Origin: Streptomyces marokkonensis
GTDB taxonomy: Bacteria > Actinomycetota > Actinomycetes > Streptomycetales > Streptomycetaceae
NCBI RefSeq assembly: GCF_008312835.1
Contig: NZ_VSKS01000029.1
Location: forward strand, 1 to 64,000
Direction of reading: 5' to 3'
DNA length: 64,000 bases
This document shows positions 56,970-64,000 of this stretch, one piece after another. The notes beneath the pieces are model-generated. The model saw only the letters and a list, made by a program, of their open reading frames with translations. It was not told where the DNA came from and searched no databases. Position 1 is the first letter of the stretch. Every line of letters starts with the position of its first letter. A program made the translations under genes and the position numbers.

Positions 56970-58223
56970 TCAGGACGCCGCGCTGCGCAGGCCCTGGACG
57001 TCGATGTGCTCGGTCTCGTCGTGTTCCGTCAGGTCGATGACCTGGCCGACCCCGCGCGCCGCCTCGTCGGCGGGCTTGTACCGCGCCTCGGCCTCGGCCT
57101 TGTGCAGCGCCAGCGCCTCCTGGCCGACGACATCGGCGAGGTCTTCGTTCTGCACGGTGTCCAGGGCGGACCCGTCCGTGTCCTGTTTCGTCCCGAAGAA
57201 GTCGAAGCCGCCCCCGGACACGGGGCGCCGTGCGGGCGCCGTCGGCGGTACGACCGCGACCGCGGTCGGCACGGTGAAGTGCCCGGAGGGCTGCCGCACG
57301 GGCTGGGCCGGAGGGGCGGCCGGTGCGGTGGAGGCGGCCGCGCGCTCGTGATCGCCGGCCGCCTCGGGCTGCCCCTCGGCCTCGTCCTCCTGCGCGGGGT
57401 CCGGCTTGGGCCTCCTGGTGGGCTCGGGACCGTCGTCCTCGGGGGTGCCGTCCCCCTTCGGGACGTCGTTCCGCTTCGGGGCGGCTCCGGCCTTCGGCGC
57501 GTCGGCGGCGGGCCGGGCACCGGCGTCCGTCCCGGCGGCGTCGGCGGTGTCCGTCCCCGCGGCCTCGTCGCCGGTGTCCCGGGCGAGCCGCGACAGCGCC
57601 GCGTCGGCCCGCAGGAACAGCTTGGACCCCTCCGGCGAGAAGACCGCGGGAGCCGTCGCCTCCGTCTCCTCGGCGCCAGTCCCGTCCTCCGTCACCGCCA
57701 CCCCCTCCACGGATTCCGGCTCCCTGGCCACCGCCGACGGCCCCGCCGGCAGCGCGCGGGCCGGGACCGCGGCCTCTATCTCGAGGACCCGGCGCTCCTC
57801 CAGGACGCTCGCCCGCTCCACCTCCGCCGCCGCGTACCTCCGCAGCAGCGACGCGTGCTCGTTGCGCAGCCCGGCCAGCTCCGCGCGCTTGGCGCGCAGC
57901 CGCTGGTCCAGCTTCATCCGCAGTTCGCGCGACTCCTCGAGGTCGGACTCGAGTTCGGCGACCCGTTCCTCGAAACGCCACTCGTCGCTCGCCCGCGCGC
58001 GCGTGAGATCGGCGACGCGTTTACCCGCCTGGGCGTCCCAGTGCCGCATGACGACGGCGCCGACGACCGCGGTGACCGCGGCGGCCGCGGCCAGGACACG
58101 AAGCACCATCGGTTGCGTGAACACCCAGGGCCCCAGGGCGCAGACGACGGAGACGCCTGCGATCGCCGACGGGGGCAGCATCCTGTGCAGGGGCGGGGAA
58201 TGACGGTGACGTCCACGTGGCAT
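56970..58223 (-). CDS. Membrane protein with coiled coil and long acidic/Pro-rich tail
   Basis: A 417-residue protein. Residues about 20-60 hold two membrane spans ([40 protein letters not shown]). Residues about 70-145 form a charged coiled coil ([40 protein letters not shown]). The rest is Ala/Pro/Asp/Glu-rich with a short conserved segment [10 protein letters not shown] and an end [16 protein letters not shown]. Topology puts the coil in the cytoplasm. It corresponds to a hypothetical gene in S. coelicolor; no function is known. Possibly a scaffold. Confidence 0.78.
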   Translation of the reverse strand: MPRGRHRHSPPLHRMLPPSAIAGVSVVCALGPWVFTQPMVLRVLAAAAAVTAVVGAVVMRHWDAQAGKRVADLTRARASDEWRFEERVAELESDLEESRELRMKLDQRLRAKRAELAGLRNEHASLLRRYAAAEVERASVLEERRVLEIEAAVPARALPAGPSAVAREPESVEGVAVTEDGTGAEETEATAPAVFSPEGSKLFLRADAALSRLARDTGDEAAGTDTADAAGTDAGARPAADAPKAGAAPKRNDVPKGDGTPEDDGPEPTRRPKPDPAQEDEAEGQPEAAGDHERAAASTAPAAPPAQPVRQPSGHFTVPTAVAVVPPTAPARRPVSGGGFDFFGTKQDTDGSALDTVQNEDLADVVGQEALALHKAEAEARYKPADEAARGVGQVIDLTEHDETEHIDVQGLRSAAS

Positions 58224-58555
58224 GGCCAGAAACTTACCGCGCGTAGGCGATTCATGGTGCCCCGCCCCGTAAAAACAAAGCCCTTCGCGGGGTTTCACAG
58301 GGCATCAGGGAAGCCGGCCGGGCGTGAATAGACACACGCCCCAATTTCCTCAAGATCATTTACTCACCGGAGGACGGTGAAGTCGCTTCCGGCGCATTCC
58401 ACTTCACGTTTGCCCGCACCCCGGCACCCCCCGCCGGAACAACCGCCCGCGCGGAGTGAACCTCTCCCCCGAGGACGTCGTCCTAGAGGGCGCAATGTCG
58501 CCGGATGCCCGAATCGGCACCGGATCCACGGTCTCTCGCGGAGCTACGGGACGCG
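58224..58555. other. Divergent intergenic region before the MprF-like gene
   Basis: No gene recognised. It is AT-richer around 58320-58370. It carries a candidate ECF-type promoter annotated separately and must also hold the promoter of the coiled-coil protein on the minus strand. Confidence 0.4.
58458..58482 (+). promoter_or_regulatory. Candidate ECF (SigE-type) promoter of the MprF-like gene
   Basis: GAAC (58458-58461) followed 17 bp later by CGTC (58479-58482) matches the generic ECF promoter pattern and loosely the S. coelicolor SigE pattern (GAAC, 16-17 bp, TCT). I recall the equivalent gene as a member of the SigE regulon. The -10 match is imperfect. Confidence 0.35.
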
Positions 58556-60478
58556 ATGTCTGTCAGGACAGGTGAGGAAATGTCGGGCGGGGTGCCGAGA
58601 CCCACGGGCGGACAACGACCCACAGGCGGACAACGACCCACGGGCGGACCGCGGGACGCCGGAACCGTACGGGGCGTGCGCCGCCTGCTGCGCGGACCAC
58701 GGCCCGAGGCGGTCCCCGTCCTCGCCGGGCGCGCCTGCGCCGTGGTGGGCCTCCTGGACATCGCCGCGGGCGTCTTCCCCCGCTTCCGGCACAGCCGTAT
58801 GCACGCCGTCGCCGAGGTGCTGCCCGGCGCGCTCGGCCCGTTCGCGGCCGCCCTCTCGCTCAGCGCCGGGGTGCTGTTGCTGCTGCTCGCGCACGGACTC
58901 AAGCGGGGCAAGCGCCGGGCCTGGCGAGCCGCCGTCGCCCTGCTGCCGGCCGGCGCGGTCGCCCAGTTCACCTACCGCCACTCCGTCCTGGGCGTCCTGC
59001 TCACCCTCGCGCTGCTCGCGCCCCTGCTGCGCCACCGCGACCAGTTCACCGCGCTGCCCGACCCCCGCAGCAGATGGCGGGCGCTGGCCAACTTCGTCCT
59101 GATGGGCGCCGGTTCGCTGCTCCTCGGCCTGGTCGTCGTCAGCGCCCACCCCGGCCCGCTGGTCGACGACCCGAGCCTGGCCGACCGGCTCACCCACGTG
59201 CTGTACGGCCTGTTCGGCTTCGAGGGCCCGGTCGACTACCGGGGCGACACCTCCTGGACGGTCGCCTTCTCCCTCGGCGCGCTCGGCCTGCTCACCGCCG
59301 TCACCACGATCTACCTGGCCCTCCGCCCCGAACACCCGGCCGCGCGGCTCACCGAGGACGACGAGGCGCGGCTGCGCGCCCTGCTCGCCCGGCACGGCGC
59401 CCGGGACTCCCTCGGCCACTTCGCGCTGCGCCGCGACAAGGCCGTCGTCTTCTCCCCCAGCGGCAAGGCCGCGGTGACCTACCGCGTGGTCAGCGGGGTG
59501 ATGCTCGCCAGCGGCGACCCGATCGGCGACGTCGAGGCCTGGCCGGGCGCCATCGAGCGCTTCATGGACGAGGCGCGGGCCCACTCCTGGACCCCCGCCG
59601 TCATGGGCTGCTCGGAGACCGGCGGCGAGGTGTGGACCCGCGAGACCGGGCTCGACGCGCTGGAACTCGGTGACGAGGCGGTGGTGGACGTCGCGGATTT
59701 CTCGCTCGCCGGCCGCGCGATGCGCAACGTGCGCCAGATGGTCACGCGCATCGAGCGGGCCGGTTACGAGACCCGGGTACGACGTGTCCGTGACCTCGGC
59801 GGGGCCGAGCTGGACCGGATCCGCCGCGCCGCCGACGACTGGCGGGGCACCGACACCGAACGCGGCTTCTCCATGGCGCTGGGCCGCGTCGGCGACCCCG
59901 CCGACGGCGACTGCCTCGTCGCCACGGCGCACAAGGCCGACGCCCGGGCCGCCGGGCACGGCGACCTCAAGGCGGTCCTGCACTTCGTCCCGTGGGGCGC
60001 GGACGGTGTCTCCCTTGACCTGATGCGCCGTGACCGCGCGGCCGACCCGGGGATGAACGAGCTGCTGATCGTGGCCGCGCTCCAGGCCGCCCCGCGGTTC
60101 GGCATCGAGCGGGTCTCGCTCAACTTCGCCATGTTCCGCTCGGCGCTGGCCCGCGGCGAGAAGCTCGGCGCGGGACCGGTGCTGCGGGCCTGGCGCGGGC
60201 TGCTGGTCTTTCTCTCCCGCTGGTTCCAGATCGAATCGCTGTACAAGTTCAACGCCAAGTTCCGTCCGCGCTGGGAACCGCGTTTCGTGGTCTATCGCGC
60301 ACCGGCCGATCTGCCGCGCATCGGTTTCGCCGCAATGCAGGCGGAGGGTTTCCTCAATCCCGTCCCGCCCCTGCCCCGGTTCCTGCGCCGCCGGTCCACC
60401 GCCCCGCGCCCCTGCGCCCACCGGACGACGGCGGAAGCCGCCCCCGCGCGGGCGGAGAGCACCGCCCGCGCCGCGTGA
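58556..60478 (+). CDS. MprF/LysX-like phosphatidylglycerol lysyltransferase-type protein
   Basis: About 640 residues. After an N-terminal repeat of TGGQRP units come five to six membrane spans (ACAVVGLLDIAAGVFPRF; ALGPFAAALSLSAGVLLLLL; VLGVLLTLALLAPLL; LANFVLMGAGSLLLGLVVV). The C-terminal half is a DUF2156 catalytic domain: FSPSGKAAVTYRVVSGVMLASGDPIGD, VADFSLAGRAMRNVRQMVTRIERAGYE, ADPGMNELLIVAALQAAPRFGIERVSLNFAMFRS, and ESLYKFNAKFRPRWEPRFVVY. It should transfer an aminoacyl group to a membrane lipid, lowering surface charge. An ATG at 58580 is an alternative start. Confidence 0.87.
   Translation: MSVRTGEEMSGGVPRPTGGQRPTGGQRPTGGPRDAGTVRGVRRLLRGPRPEAVPVLAGRACAVVGLLDIAAGVFPRFRHSRMHAVAEVLPGALGPFAAALSLSAGVLLLLLAHGLKRGKRRAWRAAVALLPAGAVAQFTYRHSVLGVLLTLALLAPLLRHRDQFTALPDPRSRWRALANFVLMGAGSLLLGLVVVSAHPGPLVDDPSLADRLTHVLYGLFGFEGPVDYRGDTSWTVAFSLGALGLLTAVTTIYLALRPEHPAARLTEDDEARLRALLARHGARDSLGHFALRRDKAVVFSPSGKAAVTYRVVSGVMLASGDPIGDVEAWPGAIERFMDEARAHSWTPAVMGCSETGGEVWTRETGLDALELGDEAVVDVADFSLAGRAMRNVRQMVTRIERAGYETRVRRVRDLGGAELDRIRRAADDWRGTDTERGFSMALGRVGDPADGDCLVATAHKADARAAGHGDLKAVLHFVPWGADGVSLDLMRRDRAADPGMNELLIVAALQAAPRFGIERVSLNFAMFRSALARGEKLGAGPVLRAWRGLLVFLSRWFQIESLYKFNAKFRPRWEPRFVVYRAPADLPRIGFAAMQAEGFLNPVPPLPRFLRRRSTAPRPCAHRTTAEAAPARAESTARAA
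58600..58655 (+). repeat. 18-bp tandem repeat, three units
   Basis: CCCACGGGCGGACAACGA recurs three times with one or two changes and encodes the Pro-Thr-Gly-Gly-Gln-Arg units before the first membrane span of the MprF-like protein. Confidence 0.7.
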
Positions 60479-60587
60479 CACACCCCCGCCCGGACCGCCG
60501 CGGGCCCCGGGGAAGACCGTCGTGAACGCGCCGCCCCCGCCCGGGCCGGGGCACACCCCGGTCGTGCCCTGGGCCTACGCTGAAGAT

Positions 60588-61502
60588 ATGAGCAACCACA
60601 GCGGACGCCGCGAGGTCGCGGGCCTTCCTCACTGGGACCGCTGCGCGGTCATGGGAGTCGTGAACGTCACCCCCGACTCCTTCTCCGACGGCGGCCGCTG
60701 GTTCGACACGACGACCGCCGTCAAGCACGGCCTCGACCTGGTCGCCCAGGGCGCCGACCTGGTCGACGTCGGCGGCGAGTCGACCCGGCCCGGCGCCACC
60801 CGCGTCGACGAGGCCGAGGAGCTCAAGCGCGTCATCCCCGTGGTGCGCGGCCTCGCCTCCGAGGGCGTCACGATGTCCGTCGACACCATGCGCGCCTCCG
60901 TCGCCGAACGGTCCCTCGAGGCCGGCGCCGCCCTCGTCAACGACGTGAGCGGCGGCCTCGCCGACCCCGCCATGATCCCCGTCGTGGCCGCCGCCGGAGC
61001 CCCGTTCGTCGTCATGCACTGGCGCGGCTTCCTGGAGGGCGGCAACGTCAAGGGCGTGTACGCCGACGTGGTCACCGAGGTCGTCGGCGAACTGCACGCG
61101 CGCGTGGAGGCCGTGCTGGAGGGCGGCATCGCCCCCGACCGCGTGATCGTCGACCCCGGCCTCGGCTTCTCCAAGGACGCCGGCCACGACCTGGCCCTGC
61201 TCGCCCGCCTCGACCGCCTCCTGGGCCTCGGCCACCCCGTGCTCGTCGCCGCCTCCCGCAAACGGTTCCTCGGCCGCGTCCTGGCCGGCCCGGACGCCCC
61301 GCCCCCGCCCGCCCGGGAGCGGGACGCGGCCACCGCCGCCGTCTCCGCCCTCGCCGCGCAGGCCGGCGCCTGGGCCGTCCGCGTGCACGAGGTCCGCGCG
61401 ACCGCCGACGCCGTACGGGTCACCCGGGCGATAGAACGGGCGCGCACGGCGCACTCCACCCCCTCCGAACCCGGCGCGCACGGCGCAGAAGGAGCCCGGT
61501 GA
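60588..61502 (+). CDS. folP: Dihydropteroate synthase
   Basis: A 304-residue TIM-barrel enzyme that condenses dihydropterin pyrophosphate and p-aminobenzoate; the sulfonamide target. Signatures are MGVVNVTPDSFSDGGRW, DLVDVGGESTRPGA, IVDPGLGFSKDAGHDL and LVAASRKRFLG. TACGCT (60576-60581) lies seven bases before ATG with no ribosome site, so the mRNA is probably leaderless. A GTGA overlap couples the next gene. Confidence 0.96.
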   Translation: MSNHSGRREVAGLPHWDRCAVMGVVNVTPDSFSDGGRWFDTTTAVKHGLDLVAQGADLVDVGGESTRPGATRVDEAEELKRVIPVVRGLASEGVTMSVDTMRASVAERSLEAGAALVNDVSGGLADPAMIPVVAAAGAPFVVMHWRGFLEGGNVKGVYADVVTEVVGELHARVEAVLEGGIAPDRVIVDPGLGFSKDAGHDLALLARLDRLLGLGHPVLVAASRKRFLGRVLAGPDAPPPPARERDAATAAVSALAAQAGAWAVRVHEVRATADAVRVTRAIERARTAHSTPSEPGAHGAEGAR

Positions 61503-62002
61503 CCGCACCCCACACCGATGTCGAGCAGGTCGAGGCCGCCAACACCGCCTTCTACGAGGCACTGGAGAGGGGCGACTTCGAGGAGGTCGCGTCGCTCTGG
61601 CTCACCCCGGCCGACCTCGGCGTCGACGAGACCTACCACGACCCCGCGGACACCGGCGTGGTCTCGTGCGTGCACCCCGGCTGGCCGGTGCTCACCGGAC
61701 GCGGCGAGGTCCTGAGGTCGTACGCGCTGATCATGGCGAACACCGACTACATCCAGTTCTTCCTCACCGACGTGCACGTCTCCGTCACCGGCGACACCGC
61801 GGTGGTGACCTGCACCGAGAACATCCTCAGCGGCGGCCCCGCCCCGAAGGCCGGTGAGGAGCTCGGGCCGCTGGTCGGCCAGCTCGTCGTCGCCACCAAC
61901 GTGTACCGGCGCACCCCGGCCGGCTGGAAGCTCTGGTCGCACCACGCCTCCCCGGTCCTCGCCGAGGAGGACGAGACCGAGGACGGCGACACCCCCGGCT
62001 GA
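61499..62002 (+). CDS. NTF2-like (SnoaL-type) protein in the folate operon
   Basis: A 167-residue protein with a cone-like NTF2 fold: VEAANTAFYEALERGDFEEVASLW, WPVLTGRGEVLRSYALIMAN, FFLTDVHVSVTGDTAVVTCTENI and ATNVYRRTPAGWKLWSHHASPV. It starts within folP's stop. Always placed in actinobacterial folP-folB clusters in my memory, with no known role; an enzyme or protein-ligand module for pterin handling is conceivable. Confidence 0.85.
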   Translation: MTAPHTDVEQVEAANTAFYEALERGDFEEVASLWLTPADLGVDETYHDPADTGVVSCVHPGWPVLTGRGEVLRSYALIMANTDYIQFFLTDVHVSVTGDTAVVTCTENILSGGPAPKAGEELGPLVGQLVVATNVYRRTPAGWKLWSHHASPVLAEEDETEDGDTPG

Positions 62003-62240
62003 GTCCCCGGCCCCGCACGTCGCCCTGCCGGCGTGGCCGGTTTCACGGCGGCGGGGGCGCCGGCCGGTGAGCTCCCGCCCTCCCCGGGGCAAACGGAGGG
62101 TGAAGCCTCCGGGCACCGGCGCGCGGTGACACCCCGGGGCACCGGTCCGGTCGGTGGCCGCGGGTAGATTCGAGAGCAGGCCGGTGTGCCCGAGCACAGG
62201 GCACCGCCCGGCCGGACCGACGACTGCAGGAGTGATTCGC

Positions 62241-62600
62241 GTGGATCGTGTCGCGCTGCGCGGCCTGAGGGCCCGCGGGCACCACGGTGTGTTCCCGAAG
62301 GAACGCGAGGAGGGCCAGACCTTCATCGTGGACCTCGTCCTCGGCCTGGACACCAGGCCGGCCGCGGCCGACGACGACCTGACGAAGACGGTGCACTACG
62401 GCATCGTGGCCGAGGAGGTCGTGGCCGTCGTCCAGGGCGAGCCCGTCAACCTCATCGAGACGCTCGCCGAGCACATCGCCCAGGTCTGTCTGAAGCACGA
62501 CGTGGTGCGGGAGGTCGAGGTGTGCGTCCACAAGCCCGACGCGCCGATCACCGTGCCCTTCGACGACGTGACCGTCACCATCACCCGGAGCCGCGTATGA
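62241..62600 (+). CDS. folB: Dihydroneopterin aldolase
   Basis: A 119-residue enzyme that cleaves dihydroneopterin to hydroxymethyl-dihydropterin. Motifs: LRARGHHGVFPKEREEGQTF, KTVHYGIVAEEV, NLIETLAEHIA, and VHKPDAPI. GGAG lies eight bases before the chosen GTG; another GTG three codons upstream overlaps that site. Separated by about 240 bases from the NTF2-like gene. Its stop overlaps folK (ATGA). Confidence 0.95.
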   Translation: MDRVALRGLRARGHHGVFPKEREEGQTFIVDLVLGLDTRPAAADDDLTKTVHYGIVAEEVVAVVQGEPVNLIETLAEHIAQVCLKHDVVREVEVCVHKPDAPITVPFDDVTVTITRSRV

Positions 62601-63208
62601 CCAGGCCGTCCACCACGGGCCACACCGACCCGACCGTCCAGCCCGTCCCCGCCTCCGTGGTCGAGCGGGTCGACGCCGCCGACACCACCCTGCAGAACCC
62701 GAAGCGGGCCGTGGTCTCCCTCGGCGCCAACCTGGGCAACCGCCTGGAGACCCTCCAGGGGGCCGTCGACGCCCTGGAGGACACCCCGGGGATCCGGGTC
62801 AAGGCCGTCTCCCCCGTGTACGAGACGGAGCCGTGGGGCGTCGAACCCGGCAGCCAGCCCTCGTACTTCAACGCGGTCGCGGTGCTCAGGACCACCCTGC
62901 CCCCGTCCTCCCTGCTGGAGCGGGCGCACGCGGTCGAGGAGGCCTTCCACCGGGTCCGGGACGAGCGCTGGGGCCCGCGCACCCTGGACGTGGACATCGT
63001 CGCCTACGCGGATCTCCACTCCGACGACCCCCGGCTCACGCTCCCGCACCCTCGGGCCCACGAGCGCGCCTTCGTGCTCGCCCCCTGGCACGACGTCGAC
63101 CCCGACGCGGAGCTCCCCGGCCGCGGCCCGGTCGCCGATCTCCTCGGCGCGGTCACCCGGGAGGGCGTCACGCCCCGCGCGGACCTGGAACTCCGGCTGC
63201 CCGAATAG
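62597..63208 (+). CDS. folK: Hydroxymethyl-dihydropterin pyrophosphokinase
   Basis: A 203-residue HPPK. Core motifs: VSLGANLGNRLETLQGAVDAL, VSPVYETEPWGVEPGSQPSYFNAVAVL, and RVRDERWGPRTLDVDIVAY, including the catalytic metal-binding Asp pair. The N-terminal 38 residues are a family-atypical low-complexity extension. Coupled to folB by an ATGA overlap. Confidence 0.95.
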   Translation: MTRPSTTGHTDPTVQPVPASVVERVDAADTTLQNPKRAVVSLGANLGNRLETLQGAVDALEDTPGIRVKAVSPVYETEPWGVEPGSQPSYFNAVAVLRTTLPPSSLLERAHAVEEAFHRVRDERWGPRTLDVDIVAYADLHSDDPRLTLPHPRAHERAFVLAPWHDVDPDAELPGRGPVADLLGAVTREGVTPRADLELRLPE

Positions 63209-63268
63209 CCGTTAAGGTCGAGACGACCACTTGCCGGGGCACCGGTCCGGGGAACGCGAAGGGACACC

Positions 63269-63757
63269 GTGAAAGAGCTGCGCATCAGGGTGCTGGCCGG
63301 CGTCTTCGTCGTGGCCGGGATCCTGTCCTGGGCCGGCGCCCGTCTCTGGAACTCCGTGGGGACCCTGCCGAGCGTGCCCGTGGCCGCGCCCATCGTCCTC
63401 GCCCTGATCGCGGTGGTCCTCGCGGCCACCGCGCTCTCCCTGCGCGCCCGTCTCAAGGCCCAGCGCGAGCGGCAGCCGGACGCCAAGGGGGTCGACCCGC
63501 TGATGGCGGCCCGCGCGGTGGTGTTCGGGCAGGCCAGCGCCCTCGTCGCGGCCCTGGTCGCCGGCATGTACGGCGGCGCGGGCGTCTTCCTGCTGGAGTC
63601 CCTGGACATTCCCGCCCGCCGCGACCAGGCCATCTACGCCGGCTTCTCGGTCCTGGCGGGCATCGGCGTCATAGCGGCGGCCATCTTCCTGGAGCGCGTC
63701 TGCAAGCTCCCGGAGGACGACGAGGGCAACGGCACGGGCACGGCTCCCGCGGCGTGA
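63269..63757 (+). CDS. DUF3180 membrane protein
   Basis: A 162-residue protein with four membrane spans (LRIRVLAGVFVVAGILSWAG; VPVAAPIVLALIAVVLAATA; FGQASALVAALVAGMYGGAG; GFSVLAGIGVIAAAIFLERV). The motif MAARAVVFGQASALVGAL-like is diagnostic of DUF3180, a family linked to folK in actinobacteria. GTG start with AAGGGA four bases ahead. Function unknown. Confidence 0.9.
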   Translation: MKELRIRVLAGVFVVAGILSWAGARLWNSVGTLPSVPVAAPIVLALIAVVLAATALSLRARLKAQRERQPDAKGVDPLMAARAVVFGQASALVAALVAGMYGGAGVFLLESLDIPARRDQAIYAGFSVLAGIGVIAAAIFLERVCKLPEDDEGNGTGTAPAA

Positions 63758-63769
63758 GGCGGGCCCGCG

Positions 63770-64000
63770 TCAGCGGGCCATGATGAGGCTCATCGCCTCG
63801 TTGCGCGTAGCGGCGTCGCGCAGCTGACCCCGCACGGCCGAGGTGAGGGTCTTGGCGCCGGGCTTGCGGATGCCGCGCATGGACATGCACATGTGCTCGC
63901 ACTCCACGACCACGATCACTCCGCGCGGCTCCAGGATCTCCATCAGGGAGTCCGCGATCTGCGTGGTGAGTCGTTCCTGCACCTGCGGGCGACGGGCGTA
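63770..64000 (-). CDS. folE: GTP cyclohydrolase I (C-terminal part, cut by window end)
   Basis: The last 76 codons are in the window. [17 protein letters not shown], then [20 protein letters not shown] and [20 protein letters not shown] match the FolE C-terminus. The zinc-site cysteine and histidine in ECEHMCM are present. FolE starts folate synthesis from GTP. It is on the opposite strand to the folP-folK genes and convergent with the DUF3180 gene. The beginning lies outside the window. Confidence 0.95.
   Translation of the reverse strand, partial: YARRPQVQERLTTQIADSLMEILEPRGVIVVVECEHMCMSMRGIRKPGAKTLTSAVRGQLRDAATRNEAMSLIMAR

Noticed and set aside
53791-57981. 1396-codon minus-strand frame spanning nuoD2 and the PH-domain genes
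   Set aside because: Only its nuoD2 part is real; the remainder is antisense to two coupled plus-strand membrane genes.
58377-59102. Plus-strand frame starting GTGAAGTCGC with a GGAGGAC site ahead
   Set aside because: The ribosome site is good, but the product is Pro/Arg-rich and out of frame with the MprF-like gene it overlaps; no domain.

Overview
This is a chromosomal window from a Streptomyces species. The evidence is very high G+C with strong third-position G/C, frequent GTG starts, and a gene order that matches, from memory, the Streptomyces coelicolor core block from trpS1 (SCO3334) to folE (SCO3403). Several proteins are genus- or actinobacteria-typical: SigE-CseABC, Lsr2, DisA next to RadA, an AfsK-like kinase with a PQQ repeat domain, an SCO3374-type protein and a stand-alone NuoD. 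I saw no transposase, integrase, CRISPR array or complete RNA gene. The left edge carries the leader and promoters of a ribosomal RNA operon that runs leftwards out of the window.

Layout. (1) 1-3.5 kb: rRNA operon leader (minus); an auxiliary trpS behind a trp-codon leader peptide and attenuator; an AraC/DJ-1 type regulator divergent from a cysteine hydrolase; a LamG-like relic. (2) 3.5-12.9 kb: proC, an ABC-2 exporter pair, a methyltransferase, small membrane protein, WYL regulator divergent from an MFS pump, SH3 protein, Ser/Thr kinase. (3) 12.9-18.5 kb: ilvD, TetR, a TIM-barrel isomerase-like protein, Ppx/GppA, a Cys-rich protein. (4) 18.6-26.2 kb: an unusual sigma-like/zinc-finger/transmembrane/BACON-like fusion, radA-disA, a Ser/Gly-rich membrane-anchored protein, a truncated PAP2 phosphatase, mutY. 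(5) 26.2-30.8 kb: the cell-envelope stress operon sigE-cseA-cseB-cseC, a glyoxalase-fold protein and an AraC regulator. (6) 31-38.9 kb: MFS pump/TetR pair, secreted LytM peptidase, secreted HAD phosphatase, clpC, SCO3374-like protein. (7) 38.8-47.4 kb: lsr2, NAGS-like acetyltransferase, BlaI regulator, a 58-residue membrane protein, and a cofactor operon DUF2520-panC-nadB-nadC-coaX. (8) 47.6-57 kb: a PLP lyase, ArsR-type regulator, TmrB-like ATPase, a two-component system, a MidA-family methyltransferase facing nuoD2, and two PH-domain membrane proteins. (9) 57-64 kb: a coiled-coil membrane protein, an MprF-like protein, folP-(NTF2-like)-folB-folK, a DUF3180 membrane protein, and the 3' end of folE.

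Functional themes. Envelope homeostasis recurs (sigE/cseABC, MprF-like, LytM peptidase, TmrB-like). Cofactor synthesis forms two clusters (pantothenate/NAD/CoA and folate). DNA maintenance is represented by radA, disA and mutY. The most notable observations are a nearly textbook three-stem trp attenuator, the sigma/anti-sigma-like fusion with an extracytoplasmic BACON-like domain, a NuoD paralogue in which the quinone-ligand tyrosine is tryptophan and which lies beside the methyltransferase family that in mitochondria modifies NuoD, a perfect palindrome inside the lsr2 promoter, and several new candidate operators. Start codons were chosen from Shine-Dalgarno spacing and family knowledge; several genes appear to be leaderless.
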